A stretch of DNA of 64,000 nt from Actinomadura sp. DC4 (GCF_030406325.1 NZ_JAUEQY010000008.1:62001-126000); one strand, 5' to 3'. Positions 8,909 to 17,668 are shown, counted from the first letter of the stretch. Notes: generated by a model not told the origin, from the sequence alone. Program-made: numbers and translations.

Positions 8909-9639
8909 GCCTGACGATCACGCTCGCGACGACGCGGCGCATCCTCAACCAGCTCCGCCGCGACCGCCGCACGCTGGGCCTGCTCATCGCCGTGCCGAGC
9001 GTGCTGATGATCCTCCTGCGCTACGTCCTCGACGCTCCGGGCGCCTTCGACCGGTTCGGGCCGATCCTCATGGGCGTGTTCCCGTTCATCGTGATGTTCA
9101 TCGTGACGAGCGTCGGCACGCTGCGCGAACGCACGAGCGGCACGCTCGAACGCCTGATGACGACGCCGCTCGGCAAGCTCGACCTGCTGCTGGGGTACGC
9201 CCTGGCCTTCGGGGTCACCGCGCTGGTGCAGGCGGCGATCGTCGGCACGATCGCGCTGACCTGGCTCGGCCTCGACCTGCGGGGCCCGGCGTGGACGCTG
9301 TTGCTCGTCACGCTGCTCGACGCGTGGCTGGGCATGGCGCTGGGGCTGTTCGCGAGCGCGTTCGCGCGTACGGAGTTCCAGGCGGTGCAGTTCATGCCGG
9401 CGTTCGCGCTGCCGCAGCTGCTGCTCGCCGGCCTGTTCGTCCCGCGCGGGCAGATGTCGACCGTGCTGCAGTGGGCCGCCGATGTGATGCCTCTCTCATA
9501 CGCCGTCGAGGCGATGCAGGAGCTCACCCGGCATCCGGACGTCACCGGCACGCTCGTACGCGACGTCGCCGTCATCGCCGGTTGCGCACTGCTCGCGCTG
9601 GTCCTGGGGGCCGCGACTCTCCGCCGCCGGACCACCTGA
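8905..9639 (+). CDS. ABC-2 type transporter permease
   Basis: 244 residues with six predicted membrane segments (for example LGLLIAVPSVLMILLRYVL and FIVMFIVTSVGT). The ABC-2 conserved patch is RERTSGTLERLMTTPL, and PQLLLAGLFVPRGQM precedes the last helices. This is the membrane half of a drug or lipid exporter; its ATG lies within the stop region of the ATPase gene. Function and substrate cannot be resolved further. Confidence 0.92.
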   Translation: MSLTITLATTRRILNQLRRDRRTLGLLIAVPSVLMILLRYVLDAPGAFDRFGPILMGVFPFIVMFIVTSVGTLRERTSGTLERLMTTPLGKLDLLLGYALAFGVTALVQAAIVGTIALTWLGLDLRGPAWTLLLVTLLDAWLGMALGLFASAFARTEFQAVQFMPAFALPQLLLAGLFVPRGQMSTVLQWAADVMPLSYAVEAMQELTRHPDVTGTLVRDVAVIAGCALLALVLGAATLRRRTT

Positions 9640-9697
9640 AGGGTGCCTTAACCTGGGGTGGATCGGGACAGTGTGGTCCCTGCCGAGAGGGGGAAGG

Positions 9698-10624
9698 TTG
9701 CTCCGCCAGGTCGTGTTGGCCGCCTCGCGCAGCGGCGGCGTGCGCAAGCTCGTCGAGACCGCGCCGTACACCAGAAGCGTTGTGAAGAGGTTCGTCGCGG
9801 GAGAGTCCGTGACCGATGCCCTCGCAGTCACCGAGCAGCTCATCGCCGACGGGCTGCTCATCACCCTCGACCATCTCGGTGAGGACACCGTCGAGACCGC
9901 CCAGGCCGACACCATCACGAGCCGCTACGAAGAGCTGCTCGGCCGGCTCGCCGAGAACGGATCCGGCGCCCGCGCCGAGGTCTCGGTCAAGCTCACCGCG
10001 CTCGGCCAGCTCCTCGACGACGGGGAGAAGGTCGCGCTGGAGAACGCCCGCCGGATCTGCGCCGCCGCGCGCGAGGCGGGTACGACCGTGACCCTCGACA
10101 TGGAGGACCACACGACGGTCGACTCGACGCTGCGCGTCCTGCGGGAGCTGCGCGAGGAGTACCCCTCCACCGGCGCGGTCATCCAGTCCTACCTCCGGCG
10201 CGCCGAGGAGTACTGCGCGGCGCTCGCGGATGAGGGCTCGCGGGTCCGGCTGTGCAAGGGCGCCTACAGCGCGCCCGACTCGGTCGCCTTCACCGGTCGC
10301 GACGAGGTCGACAAGTCCTACGTCCGCTGCATGAAGGTGCTGATGGGCGGCCGCGGCCACCCCATGCTGGCCACGCACGACCCGCGGCTCATCGAGATCG
10401 GCGGCTCGCTGGCCACACTGCACGGGCGCGAGCACGACGCCTTCGAATACCAGATGCTGTACGGCATCCGCCCGAACGAACAGCGACGGCTCGCCGCGCA
10501 GGGCGCGCAGGTGCGCGTCTACGTCCCGTACGGCGAGCAGTGGTACGGCTACCTCATGCGGCGGCTGGCCGAGCGCCCCGCCAACATGGGCTTCTTCCTC
10601 CGGTCGCTGGCGACCAAGTCCTGA
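9698..10624 (+). CDS. Proline dehydrogenase
   Basis: An FAD enzyme that oxidises proline to pyrroline-5-carboxylate, about 308 residues, monofunctional (no P5C dehydrogenase domain). The PRODH barrel signatures are visible: strand 5 MEDHTTVDSTLRVL, RLCKGAYSAP, and the substrate-binding FEYQMLYGIRPNEQRRL with paired arginines. TTG at 9698 is chosen for its position after the purine-rich GAGAGGGGGAAGG. A hairpin terminator separates it from the convergent subtilase. proC, which runs the opposite reaction, lies 3.5 kb downstream. Confidence 0.93.
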   Translation: MLRQVVLAASRSGGVRKLVETAPYTRSVVKRFVAGESVTDALAVTEQLIADGLLITLDHLGEDTVETAQADTITSRYEELLGRLAENGSGARAEVSVKLTALGQLLDDGEKVALENARRICAAAREAGTTVTLDMEDHTTVDSTLRVLRELREEYPSTGAVIQSYLRRAEEYCAALADEGSRVRLCKGAYSAPDSVAFTGRDEVDKSYVRCMKVLMGGRGHPMLATHDPRLIEIGGSLATLHGREHDAFEYQMLYGIRPNEQRRLAAQGAQVRVYVPYGEQWYGYLMRRLAERPANMGFFLRSLATKS

Positions 10625-10665
10625 CCGAGACGGACCGCCCCCGAGCCGGGGCGGTCCGCGGTCAG
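10621..10665. terminator. Bidirectional stem-loop terminator
   Basis: Inner arms CGGACCGCCCC (10631-10641) and GGGGCGGTCCG (10648-10658) form a perfect 11-bp stem with a 6-base loop. Outer arms CTGACCG (10621-10627) and CGGTCAG (10659-10665) extend it with a bulge. It lies between two convergent genes and overlaps the proline dehydrogenase stop codon. There is no T-tract, as is common for actinobacterial terminators. Confidence 0.75.
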
Positions 10666-10669
10666 CGGG

Positions 10670-13600
10670 TCAGGCGCCGAAGTAGGCGCGGATGAGGGTC
10701 TGGTCGATGACGCCGCCGCCGGCGTCGGTGGCCCGTACGCGCAGCGAGACGGCCTGCCCCTTGCCTGCCGGGGGGAGCTTCGCGGAGTACTTCCCGTCCG
10801 TTCCCGACACGCTCGCCGGCCGCCAGGTCGTGCCGTCGTCCAGCGACGTCCACAGCTGCAGGCCCGTGGCCTTGGCCGTGGCGGCGCCGGCGACACGGGA
10901 GACGCTGAACGTCGCCGTGTCACCGTTCGGGTGGTTGAGCAGGTCCAGCGGCAGCCGGTAGTCCACCAGCAGCAGCGGGAGCCGCTCTTCGACCGGGTCG
11001 CTATGGAAGGTCCACGACGTCGAGGTCTTCGTGGAGACCGGCAGGGCCGCGGAGGCGTCGAGGTCGTAGCGCAGGCGGTACGTCCCGGCGGTGGCCGGCA
11101 CGCCGAAGTCGCCGTACGGAGTGGTGGTGGTGCCCTCCAGGGTGTCGCCCGCGTAGAGCCGCATCGTGCGGCTGCTGACGGCGTCCCACTCCGGCATGCC
11201 GGTCAGGCAGTCGAAGCCGTCGGGCAGGTCCTGCAGGTCGACCAGCTCGACGTGGATGTTGCCCCGGCTGCGAGTGCTCGCGCCGGGCGCGCATTCGCTC
11301 GGCGAGACGCCCGTCGCGGAGTAGGGTCCCGGCCGGAACGGCTGGCGCACCCACTCGTCGGTCTGGGTGCTGCCCGGTGTGTACCTCCGTACCGGCAGCT
11401 CGGTGACCCAGAGCCCCCGGCCGAGGTTCGGCAGGACGGCCTCCTCGGCCCACTGGAGGCCCGGTTCGGCGCTCACGTGGTCCGTACGCGTCGAGCCGCC
11501 CGTCACGTCGCTGATGCCCTCCGACACGAGGAATCCGGCGGGGTCGAGGCCGTACCGGACCTCGCCGACCGGGTCCTTGACGTCCCCGTTGATCGTGCCG
11601 AACCGCTGGTCGACGCGGGCGAGGCTCTTCGGGTCGACCTGGTAGTCGACCGACGCCGGCACGCTGGGCCCGAGGTCGTGCAGGATGTCGTCGACGGTCG
11701 CGCCGCCGTCGGTGAGACGGGTGTAGGCGTACACCCGCATGGCGCCGGTGCGCGGGGCGGCGATCGGGACCGTGTAGACGTCCGGCGAGCCGTCGAAGCT
11801 GAACACCGAGGCGGCCCAGGTGTCCTCGCCCAGCGTCCGCTCGACCTGGAGGCCCGTCGCCGAGCCGGGGTCGACGCTCATGCCGGGCGCCGACAGGCGG
11901 AGGGGCCGGGCGTGGGAGGCGTCGAGCGGCAGGGTCACGTCGGCGTTCACGGTCAGCTCGGCGCTTCCGGCGAGGGCCGCGCGCTCCGCACCCGCGGTCG
12001 TGTCGTCGATCTCGCCGAGGACCAGGTACCGCCCGGAGGGCACGGTGAGCCGCGCCGTCCCGTCGGCGTCGAGAGATACGTCGGACGAGAAGAGCGTGTA
12101 ATCGTCCAGGTCGACCACGCTGACCCAGCCGGACATGGCCCCGTCCGGAGTGCCCGGAAGCGCCGTGGCCTTCATCGTCAGCGTGTGGGTCTCCGGCTCG
12201 GCGTACGCGCCGACCGGTGTGCGCAGCGCGACGCCGTCCGCGCGAGCGGTCACGACGCCGCTCCAGGCGCCGCCGGTCGTGAGCCGCCTCGGGTCGAGCG
12301 ACAGGTCGGCCCCGGCCGACCCGCCGGCCGGCACGGTCACCGTGGCGGGCAGGGAGAGGGCCGCGGCGGCCGTTCCGTGGCTGTCGGCGAGCGTCGCGGC
12401 CAGCCGCAGCGTCACCGGGCTCTTCCCCGCGTTCGTCCAGGTGAGCCTCTTTGTGAGGGGCGCGGTCGAACCGTGCGGAATCGACCCGAACGCCGCCGTC
12501 GCCTGGTCGCCGGTGACCGTCGCGATGGCCGCCGCGCCGACGTCGAGGCGTCCGCTGCCGACGTCGTAGACGGTGCCGGGGACGGCGTCGGCGGTGGAGA
12601 CGAGCGCGGCCTTCAGCCGGGCCGGGTCCCAGGACGGGTGTTCCTGCAGCAGTGCGGCGGCGGCCCCCGCGACGTGCGGGGTGGCCATCGAGGTGCCGCT
12701 GGCGGAGGTGTAGTTCGCGTCGATGATGTGGCCCATCGACGTGCCGGCGGCGCGGGCGGCGACGACGTCGACGCCCGGCGCGGCGATCTCCGGCTTCAGG
12801 ACCCTGCCGCCGCGGCTGGAGAAGCTCGCGACCTTGTCCTGGGCGTCGACCGCGCCGACCGTGAGGGCGGAGGCGGCGAAGCCGGGCGACTCGATGGAGT
12901 CCGGCTCCCCGTCATTGCCGGCGGCGATGACGAACAGGGTGCCGTCCGCGGCGGTCAGGTCGTCGACGGCCTTGGTCACGGGGTCGTTCGCCGGGTCGTC
13001 GGAGAAGCCGCCGAGGCTCATGCTGACGACCGGCGCCTTGGCCGCCGCCCACTCCATGCCGGTGATGACGCCGGACTCGCTGCCGTAGCCGTTGTCGTCC
13101 AGGACCTTGCCGATCAGCAGGTCGGCGTCAGGGGCGACGCCGCGGCGCTCGCCGTTCGCGGCGGCGCCGGTGCCCGCGATCGTCGCGGCCACGTGCGTGC
13201 CGTGCCCGTACCGGTCGACGGTGTCGGCGGACTCGGAGAAGTTCTTCTGCTCCGCGATCCGGCCCTTGAGATCCGGGTGCGTCGCGTCGACGCCGGTGTC
13301 GAGGACGGCGACCTTGACGCCCTTCCCGGTGGCGCCCGCCTTCCAGGCCGCGGGCGCGCCGATCTGGTCCAGGTTGTGGTCCAGGGCCTGGACGTGGACC
13401 CTCCGGTCCAGCCAGACGTGCCGTACGCCGGCCTGGGTCATGGTCTTCGGCGCGAGGGCCTGCTTCTTCGGCTGCCGTACGGCGACGGCGCCGATGCTGG
13501 ACAGCGTCCGGCCCGCGGCCAGGGCGCGGACCCCCGTGCCGTTCTGCACGATCAGCGGCAGGTCGGCCCGGTGCGCGTCGTCGTCGCCGTCCTTGATCAG

Positions 13601-13930
13601 CGTGGTGACGTCGAACAGCGCCGGGTCGTACACGCGGCCGATCTTCGCGGCGACGTCGAGCGGGACGACCCGCACGTCACCGTCCGGCCGGATGTCCTTG
13701 CGGAAGATCACCGACCGGCGTCCCGCCCCGGGCCGTACCGAGACGAGCGGCGGCCGGCCCGACTGCGTGTTCACCTTGACGACGTCCCCGGTCAGCAGGG
13801 TCACCGTCCACGAACGGCCGGGCGCGAGCTTCGGTGGAGAGGCGGGAGCGGCGGCGCTCGCCACCGCGGGAAGGCCGGCGATCACCAGTCCCGCGAGAGC
13901 GAGGGCGGCACCTGCTCTGGATCTACTCAT
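10670..13930 (-). CDS. Large secreted subtilisin-like S8 peptidase
   Basis: A 1086-residue exported serine protease. Residues 1-26 are a signal peptide ending ASA. A propeptide-like region follows to about 190. The S8 catalytic domain has Asp211 (VAVLDTGVDATHPDL), His246 (YGHGTHVAATIAG) and Ser414 (ASGTSMATPHVAG). About 600 further residues are beta-rich, probably Ig-like/jelly-roll domains that aid stability or surface binding. All three catalytic residues are present, so it should be active. It is monocistronic, convergent with proline dehydrogenase and divergent from proC. A role in extracellular protein use, with released proline catabolised, is inferred only from neighbours. Confidence 0.93.
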   Translation of the reverse strand: MSRSRAGAALALAGLVIAGLPAVASAAAPASPPKLAPGRSWTVTLLTGDVVKVNTQSGRPPLVSVRPGAGRRSVIFRKDIRPDGDVRVVPLDVAAKIGRVYDPALFDVTTLIKDGDDDAHRADLPLIVQNGTGVRALAAGRTLSSIGAVAVRQPKKQALAPKTMTQAGVRHVWLDRRVHVQALDHNLDQIGAPAAWKAGATGKGVKVAVLDTGVDATHPDLKGRIAEQKNFSESADTVDRYGHGTHVAATIAGTGAAANGERRGVAPDADLLIGKVLDDNGYGSESGVITGMEWAAAKAPVVSMSLGGFSDDPANDPVTKAVDDLTAADGTLFVIAAGNDGEPDSIESPGFAASALTVGAVDAQDKVASFSSRGGRVLKPEIAAPGVDVVAARAAGTSMGHIIDANYTSASGTSMATPHVAGAAAALLQEHPSWDPARLKAALVSTADAVPGTVYDVGSGRLDVGAAAIATVTGDQATAAFGSIPHGSTAPLTKRLTWTNAGKSPVTLRLAATLADSHGTAAAALSLPATVTVPAGGSAGADLSLDPRRLTTGGAWSGVVTARADGVALRTPVGAYAEPETHTLTMKATALPGTPDGAMSGWVSVVDLDDYTLFSSDVSLDADGTARLTVPSGRYLVLGEIDDTTAGAERAALAGSAELTVNADVTLPLDASHARPLRLSAPGMSVDPGSATGLQVERTLGEDTWAASVFSFDGSPDVYTVPIAAPRTGAMRVYAYTRLTDGGATVDDILHDLGPSVPASVDYQVDPKSLARVDQRFGTINGDVKDPVGEVRYGLDPAGFLVSEGISDVTGGSTRTDHVSAEPGLQWAEEAVLPNLGRGLWVTELPVRRYTPGSTQTDEWVRQPFRPGPYSATGVSPSECAPGASTRSRGNIHVELVDLQDLPDGFDCLTGMPEWDAVSSRTMRLYAGDTLEGTTTTPYGDFGVPATAGTYRLRYDLDASAALPVSTKTSTSWTFHSDPVEERLPLLLVDYRLPLDLLNHPNGDTATFSVSRVAGAATAKATGLQLWTSLDDGTTWRPASVSGTDGKYSAKLPPAGKGQAVSLRVRATDAGGGVIDQTLIRAYFGA

Positions 13931-14079
13931 GCGGCGTCCATCTCATCGACGACAGCGGTCAGTGAGAATTGGCCGCGAACCGGCATTTCTTTCCGGTGAT
14001 TTCGAGCGGATTCCGTACGGGCAGGTGAGGACCGGGGTACCGGGCTCGATACGCTTCGTGAGGTGACAGGAGAGACGAA

Positions 14080-14874
14080 GTGATCGCGATTCTGGGTGCC
14101 GGCAAGATGGGCGAGGCGCTGCTGAGCGGCGTGCTCCGGGCCGGGCGGCGCCCCTCCGACCTGCTCGTCACGGCGCGGCGGGAGGAGCGCGGTGCGCTGC
14201 TGCGCGAGCGGTACGGCGTCGAGGTCGCCACCAACGCCGACGCCGCGCGTACGGCCGACACGCTGGTCCTCGCGGTCAAGCCGCAGGACATGGCGACGCT
14301 GCTGGAGGAGCTCAAGGGACACGTCCCGGACGGCCGCCTGGTGATCTCGATGGCGGCCGGCATCCCGACCGCGTTCATCGAGGAGCGGCTGCCGTCGGAC
14401 GTGCCGGTCGTACGGGTCATGTCCAACACACCGGTGCACGTGGACGAGGCGATGAGCGTGCTCTCGGCCGGCACGCACGCGACCGAGGAGCACCTGAAGC
14501 TCGCCGAAGAGCTGCTCACCCCGGTCGGCAAGGTGCTGCGCATCCCCGAGTCGCTGCAGGACGCCGCGACCGCGCTGTCGGGCAGCGGCCCCGCGTACTT
14601 CTACTACCTCGTCGAGGCGATGGTCGACGCGGGCATCCTGCTCGGCATGCCGCGGGCGGCGGCGCTGGAGATGGTGATCCAGTCGGCGGTGGGCGCGGCG
14701 GTCATGCTGCGCGACTCCGGCGACCACCCGGTGATGCTGCGCGAGGCGGTGACCTCACCGGCCGGGACGACGATCTCGGCCATCCGCGAGCTCGAACGCC
14801 ACGGCGTGCGCGCCGCCGTCATCGAGGCGATCGAGGCCGCCCGTGACCGGGGCCGTGAGCTGGGCAGCGGCTGA
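14080..14874 (+). CDS. proC: Pyrroline-5-carboxylate reductase ProC
   Basis: Last step of proline synthesis: reduces P5C to proline with NAD(P)H. The 264 residues have an N-terminal Rossmann motif IAILGAGKMGEALLSG, the P5CR signature ALSGSGPAYFYYLVEAM and a C-terminal dimer helix region (TSPAGTTISAIRELERHGVRAAVIEAIEAA). GTG at 14080 has a good AGGAGA ribosome site about 6 bases upstream. It is the anchor of the conserved actinobacterial block proC / HTH / bS22 / epimerase, but here 7.5 kb of other genes separate it from the HTH gene. Confidence 0.96.
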   Translation: MIAILGAGKMGEALLSGVLRAGRRPSDLLVTARREERGALLRERYGVEVATNADAARTADTLVLAVKPQDMATLLEELKGHVPDGRLVISMAAGIPTAFIEERLPSDVPVVRVMSNTPVHVDEAMSVLSAGTHATEEHLKLAEELLTPVGKVLRIPESLQDAATALSGSGPAYFYYLVEAMVDAGILLGMPRAAALEMVIQSAVGAAVMLRDSGDHPVMLREAVTSPAGTTISAIRELERHGVRAAVIEAIEAARDRGRELGSG

Positions 14875-14935
14875 CCGGCCGCGCATCTTTTCCCGCCGGG
14901 TTGAACCGAACGGGCGCGGCAGCCGTGCGTTGTGT

Positions 14936-15358
14936 ATGGGCCTACTACTTCGACTGGCCGTCTTCGCCGGACTCGGCGTAGACGCATACGTGCACATCAA
15001 ACTGGCCGGCGACGCGGGCCACACCGGGACCATCACGGCGAGCACGCTGTTCTGGGTCCAGGGCATCCTGGCCGGTGTCGTGGCCGTCCTCGTCCTCGTC
15101 CGCCCGCGTCCCGTGCCGTACCTCATCGCGTTCCTGGTGGCGGCCAGCGCCCTCGGCGCGGTGCTCCTCTACCGGTACGTGGACGTGGGCACCCTCGGCC
15201 CGCTGCCGGAGATGTACGAGCCGGTCTGGTACACGGACAAGGTTCTCGCCGCCGTGGCGGAGGCCGTCGCGACGGTGGCCGCCGCGATCGGCTTCGCCGT
15301 CACCGCGAAGACACCGGGCGCGGTTGGCGCCGGCCGCCGCCGGTCCGTCGACGCCTGA
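14936..15358 (+). CDS. Small integral membrane protein
   Basis: About 140 residues with four predicted transmembrane helices: LLLRLAVFAGLGVDAYVHI, TLFWVQGILAGVVAVLVLV, YLIAFLVAASALGAVLLY and AVAEAVATVAAAIGFAV. No catalytic motif is seen. ATG at 14936 begins immediately before the first helix; a longer frame upstream overlaps proC and is not credible. It lies between proC and the convergent trpS and may be co-transcribed with proC. Family not recognised; a DoxX-like fold is conceivable. Confidence 0.7.
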   Translation: MGLLLRLAVFAGLGVDAYVHIKLAGDAGHTGTITASTLFWVQGILAGVVAVLVLVRPRPVPYLIAFLVAASALGAVLLYRYVDVGTLGPLPEMYEPVWYTDKVLAAVAEAVATVAAAIGFAVTAKTPGAVGAGRRRSVDA

Positions 15359-15397
15359 GGTCTCGGCCGGGCGCCCGGCGCCCGGCCGAGCCGCTCT

Positions 15398-16369
15398 TCA
15401 AGCGGCGAGCAGTCCCATCGCCTCCTTCGCGGCCGTGACCGTACCGGCGGCCCTCTCCCGGGCCCGCTCGGCGCCGTCGCGCAGGATCGCCTCCAGGGTC
15501 GCGGGGTCGGCCGAGAGCTCGGCGTGGCGGCGCTGCAGGGGTTCGAGCAGGGCGATGACCGCGTCGGCGGTGTCACGCTTCAGCGCCCCGTACGAGCCGG
15601 GCGACAGGTCCGCGACCGGGGTCCCGGTGCAGGCGGACAGGATGGACAGCAGGTTGGACACCCCGGGCTTGGCCTCGGGGTCGAACTCCACCGAGGTGCC
15701 CGAGTCGGTGACCGCCCGCATGATCTTGCGCCGGACCACGTCGACCGGGTCGAGCAGGAAGATCGTCCCCGGCGAGTCGACCGACTTGCTCATCTTCGCG
15801 ACCGGGTCGGCCAGGTCCATGACCCGCGCGGCCGCCGGCGGATGGACGGCGTGGGGAAGCGTGAACACCGGGCCGTACCGGTTGTTGAACCGCGTCGCGA
15901 GGTCGCGCGTCAGCTCGACGTGCTGCGCCTGGTCGGCGCCGACCGGCACGTCGGTCGCCTGGTAGAGCAGGATGTCTGCGGCCATCAGCGCCGGATAGGT
16001 CAGCAGCGACAGGCGTACGGCGGACTGCCGCGCCGACTTCTCCCGGAACTGGATCATCCGCTGCATCTCGCCGTAGTGCGCGGTGCTCTCCAGCAGGTAG
16101 GACAGCTCCGCGTGGGCGGGCACGTTGCTCTGCAGGAAGAGCAGGCAGCGGTCCGGGTCGAGGCCGGCCGCGACCGCGAGGCCGGCCAGTTCGAGCGATC
16201 GTTCACGCAGCAGGGCGGGATCGTGCTCGCTGGTGAGGGCGTGCAGGTCCGACACGCCGAACACGCAGTCGGCCGCCGGCAGCAGCCGTACGGACGGGAG
16301 GAAGGCGCCGAGCAGGTTGCCGAGCGTGGGCCGCCCGGACGGGGTGAAGAGGCTGAGCACGCGCTTCAT
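15398..16369 (-). CDS. trpS: Tryptophanyl-tRNA synthetase, attenuator-controlled
   Basis: Charges tRNA-Trp; 323 residues, class Ic. The HIGH-equivalent is in FTPSGRPTLGN, the tRNA/Trp site region is MAADILLYQATDVPVGADQAQHVELTRDLA, and KMSKS lies in DPVAKMSKSVDSPG. ATG at 16369-16367 follows an AGGAG site. Upstream on the same transcript are a 12-codon leader with two adjacent Trp codons and an intrinsic terminator, so expression should rise when charged tRNA-Trp is scarce. In Streptomyces coelicolor an auxiliary, indolmycin-resistant TrpRS gene is known to use ribosome-mediated attenuation; this is probably its counterpart. A second housekeeping trpS elsewhere is expected but not visible. Confidence 0.95.
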   Translation of the reverse strand: MKRVLSLFTPSGRPTLGNLLGAFLPSVRLLPAADCVFGVSDLHALTSEHDPALLRERSLELAGLAVAAGLDPDRCLLFLQSNVPAHAELSYLLESTAHYGEMQRMIQFREKSARQSAVRLSLLTYPALMAADILLYQATDVPVGADQAQHVELTRDLATRFNNRYGPVFTLPHAVHPPAAARVMDLADPVAKMSKSVDSPGTIFLLDPVDVVRRKIMRAVTDSGTSVEFDPEAKPGVSNLLSILSACTGTPVADLSPGSYGALKRDTADAVIALLEPLQRRHAELSADPATLEAILRDGAERARERAAGTVTAAKEAMGLLAA

Positions 16370-16406
16370 GGTTACTCCTGGGAGCTGAGCCGCCCCGGGA
16401 GCACAG

Positions 16407-16433
16407 AAAACGGCCGCCGGGGCGGCGGCCGTT
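16407..16433 (-). terminator. trpS attenuator terminator
   Basis: Read on the minus strand, arms AACGGCCGCCG (16433-16423) and CGGCGGCCGTT (16419-16409) form an 11-bp stem with a 3-base loop, followed by TTTT: a textbook intrinsic terminator inside the trpS leader, 38 bases before the trpS ATG. Its left arm can alternatively pair with CGGCGG (16462-16457), which itself can pair with CCGCC (16470-16466) next to the Trp codons. This gives the classical 1:2, 2:3, 3:4 attenuator logic. Confidence 0.88.
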
Positions 16434-16462
16434 GTCGTAATGCGCAAGGACGGGGACCGCCG

Positions 16463-16501
16463 TCAGGCGGCCCACCAGCTCTGTGACAGAGGTCCTCGCA
16501 C
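16463..16501 (-). CDS. trpS leader peptide with tandem Trp codons
   Basis: A 12-codon open frame from GTG 16501 to TGA 16463 encodes MRGPLSQSWWAA, with TGG TGG at codons 9-10. It lies 94 bases upstream of trpS and just before the attenuator structures. There is no Shine-Dalgarno. A -10-like TATTCT ends seven bases before the GTG, so a leaderless start is likely. The peptide is a sensor of charged tRNA-Trp rather than a functional product. The gene is too short for ordinary gene callers. Confidence 0.85.
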   Translation of the reverse strand: MRGPLSQSWWAA

Positions 16502-16525
16502 GAAGCCGAGAATATCAGGGGGAGT

Positions 16526-17533
16526 TCAGGCGGCCTCGGTGACGGAGTCGACGCCGACGACCTCGCGGATGAAACGCCCGGCCTCGCGCATCGCCTCGTC
16601 GGCCTCGGGGAGCATGCGGTTGAAGATCTGGAAGACGTGCATCTGGCCCGGCCAGATCTGCAGGTCGAACGGGCTGCCGGCCTCGTCCAGCACCTCGGCC
16701 AGGGCCTCGGCCTCGGCGCGCAGCACCTCGATGCCGCCCACCTGGATGAGAAAAGGGGGAAGCTCCTCGCTCGGACAGGTCAGGAGCGACAGCCGTGGAT
16801 CGGTCCAGTCTCCCGCCCCGACGTAGAGCCGGCCGAACCTCGTCGCGACCGCGGGGTCGATGTACGGGTCGTGGCGGCGCATCTCCGAGGCCATGGCCAG
16901 CTCGCCGGTGAGGTCGACCCAGGGGGAGAAGAGCACGACGCCGCCGGGCGAGGGCAGGCCCGTACGGCACGCCTCGGCGGTCAGCGCGGTCGCGAGGTGG
17001 CCGCCGGAGGAGTCGCCGGCCACGATGATGTGCTCGGCGGGGACGCCGCGCGCCAGCAGCAGCCGGTACGCGTCGAGGCAGTCCTCGAACGCGGCCGGAA
17101 AGGGGTGCTCGGGCGCCAGGCGGTAGTCGGGGACGAGTACCGGCAGCCCGGTGTCCATCGCGAGCCGCGCGGTGATGACACGGTGCGTACGGGGGGAGCA
17201 GATGGCGTAGCCACCGCCGTGGAGGTAGAGGATCGCGCCCTGACCGGTCGAGCGGCCGGGGGAGCGCAGCCACTCGCCGCGTACGGCGCGTTTGACGCCG
17301 GGGTCCTCGACGCAGGGGTCGATGATCGGCTCGACGCTGACACGCGGGTCCGGCCGCAGGCAGCGCGAGCCGGCTCCGAGCAGGGAACGCCAGAACCGGA
17401 TCGTGGCCGACCGGCCCTTGATCCGCCCGGCGAACGGCCGGACCCCGAGGCGCACGGCCGTGGTCAACACTCGACTTTGCGAGCTCGGGGTCCGTGCGAA
17501 CGGGGGGAGTTGTACTTCTTTCGCAGAATCCAC
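16526..17533 (-). CDS. HSL-family alpha/beta-hydrolase (lipase/esterase)
   Basis: A 335-residue cytosolic hydrolase of the hormone-sensitive lipase family. The oxyanion motif HGGGYAICS is followed by DYRLAPEHPFPAAFEDCLDAY, the nucleophile in GDSSGG, an acidic residue in the C-terminal half, and the catalytic His in PGQMHVFQ. GTG at 17533 gives the full N-terminal cap. There is no signal peptide. It is divergent from the GntR gene, sharing a 135-bp promoter region that contains two dyads. Its end lies just before the trpS leader, whose promoter must sit at or inside its 3' end. Confidence 0.9.
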   Translation of the reverse strand: MDSAKEVQLPPFARTPSSQSRVLTTAVRLGVRPFAGRIKGRSATIRFWRSLLGAGSRCLRPDPRVSVEPIIDPCVEDPGVKRAVRGEWLRSPGRSTGQGAILYLHGGGYAICSPRTHRVITARLAMDTGLPVLVPDYRLAPEHPFPAAFEDCLDAYRLLLARGVPAEHIIVAGDSSGGHLATALTAEACRTGLPSPGGVVLFSPWVDLTGELAMASEMRRHDPYIDPAVATRFGRLYVGAGDWTDPRLSLLTCPSEELPPFLIQVGGIEVLRAEAEALAEVLDEAGSPFDLQIWPGQMHVFQIFNRMLPEADEAMREAGRFIREVVGVDSVTEAA

Positions 17534-17623
17534 CGCAACCGCCTCCTGTGCCAGGAGTCACCTACCTTGTTAGATGCCCCGGCAGACCGGATCGTTCACG
17601 TCACAAATCGGTTGAGTTATCAG

Positions 17624-17658
17624 ATGTAAGACATTTAACATGCCTGACATCTGGCATG
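17624..17658. promoter_or_regulatory. Two dyads, probable GntR/FCD operator
   Basis: ATGTAAGACAT (17624-17634) has the ATGT-N3-ACAT pattern typical of FadR/FCD-family sites. CATGCC (17639-17644) and GGCATG (17653-17658) form a second dyad with an 8-bp spacer, 10 bp upstream of the GntR start. Both lie in the AT-richer gap between the divergent lipase and GntR genes, consistent with autoregulation and possible control of the lipase. Binding is inferred from pattern and position. Confidence 0.5.
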
Positions 17659-17668
17659 ATCACAAGGT

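Noticed and set aside
10931-13999. 1022-codon plus-strand open frame
   Set aside because: Antisense to the subtilase gene, whose signal peptide and catalytic triad are clear. The antisense translation is an Arg/Gly/Val/Asp-rich shadow typical of high-GC DNA.
16203-16475. 90-codon minus-strand frame through the trpS leader
   Set aside because: It runs into trpS out of frame and has no Trp codons. The 12-codon frame with tandem Trp codons explains the leader better.
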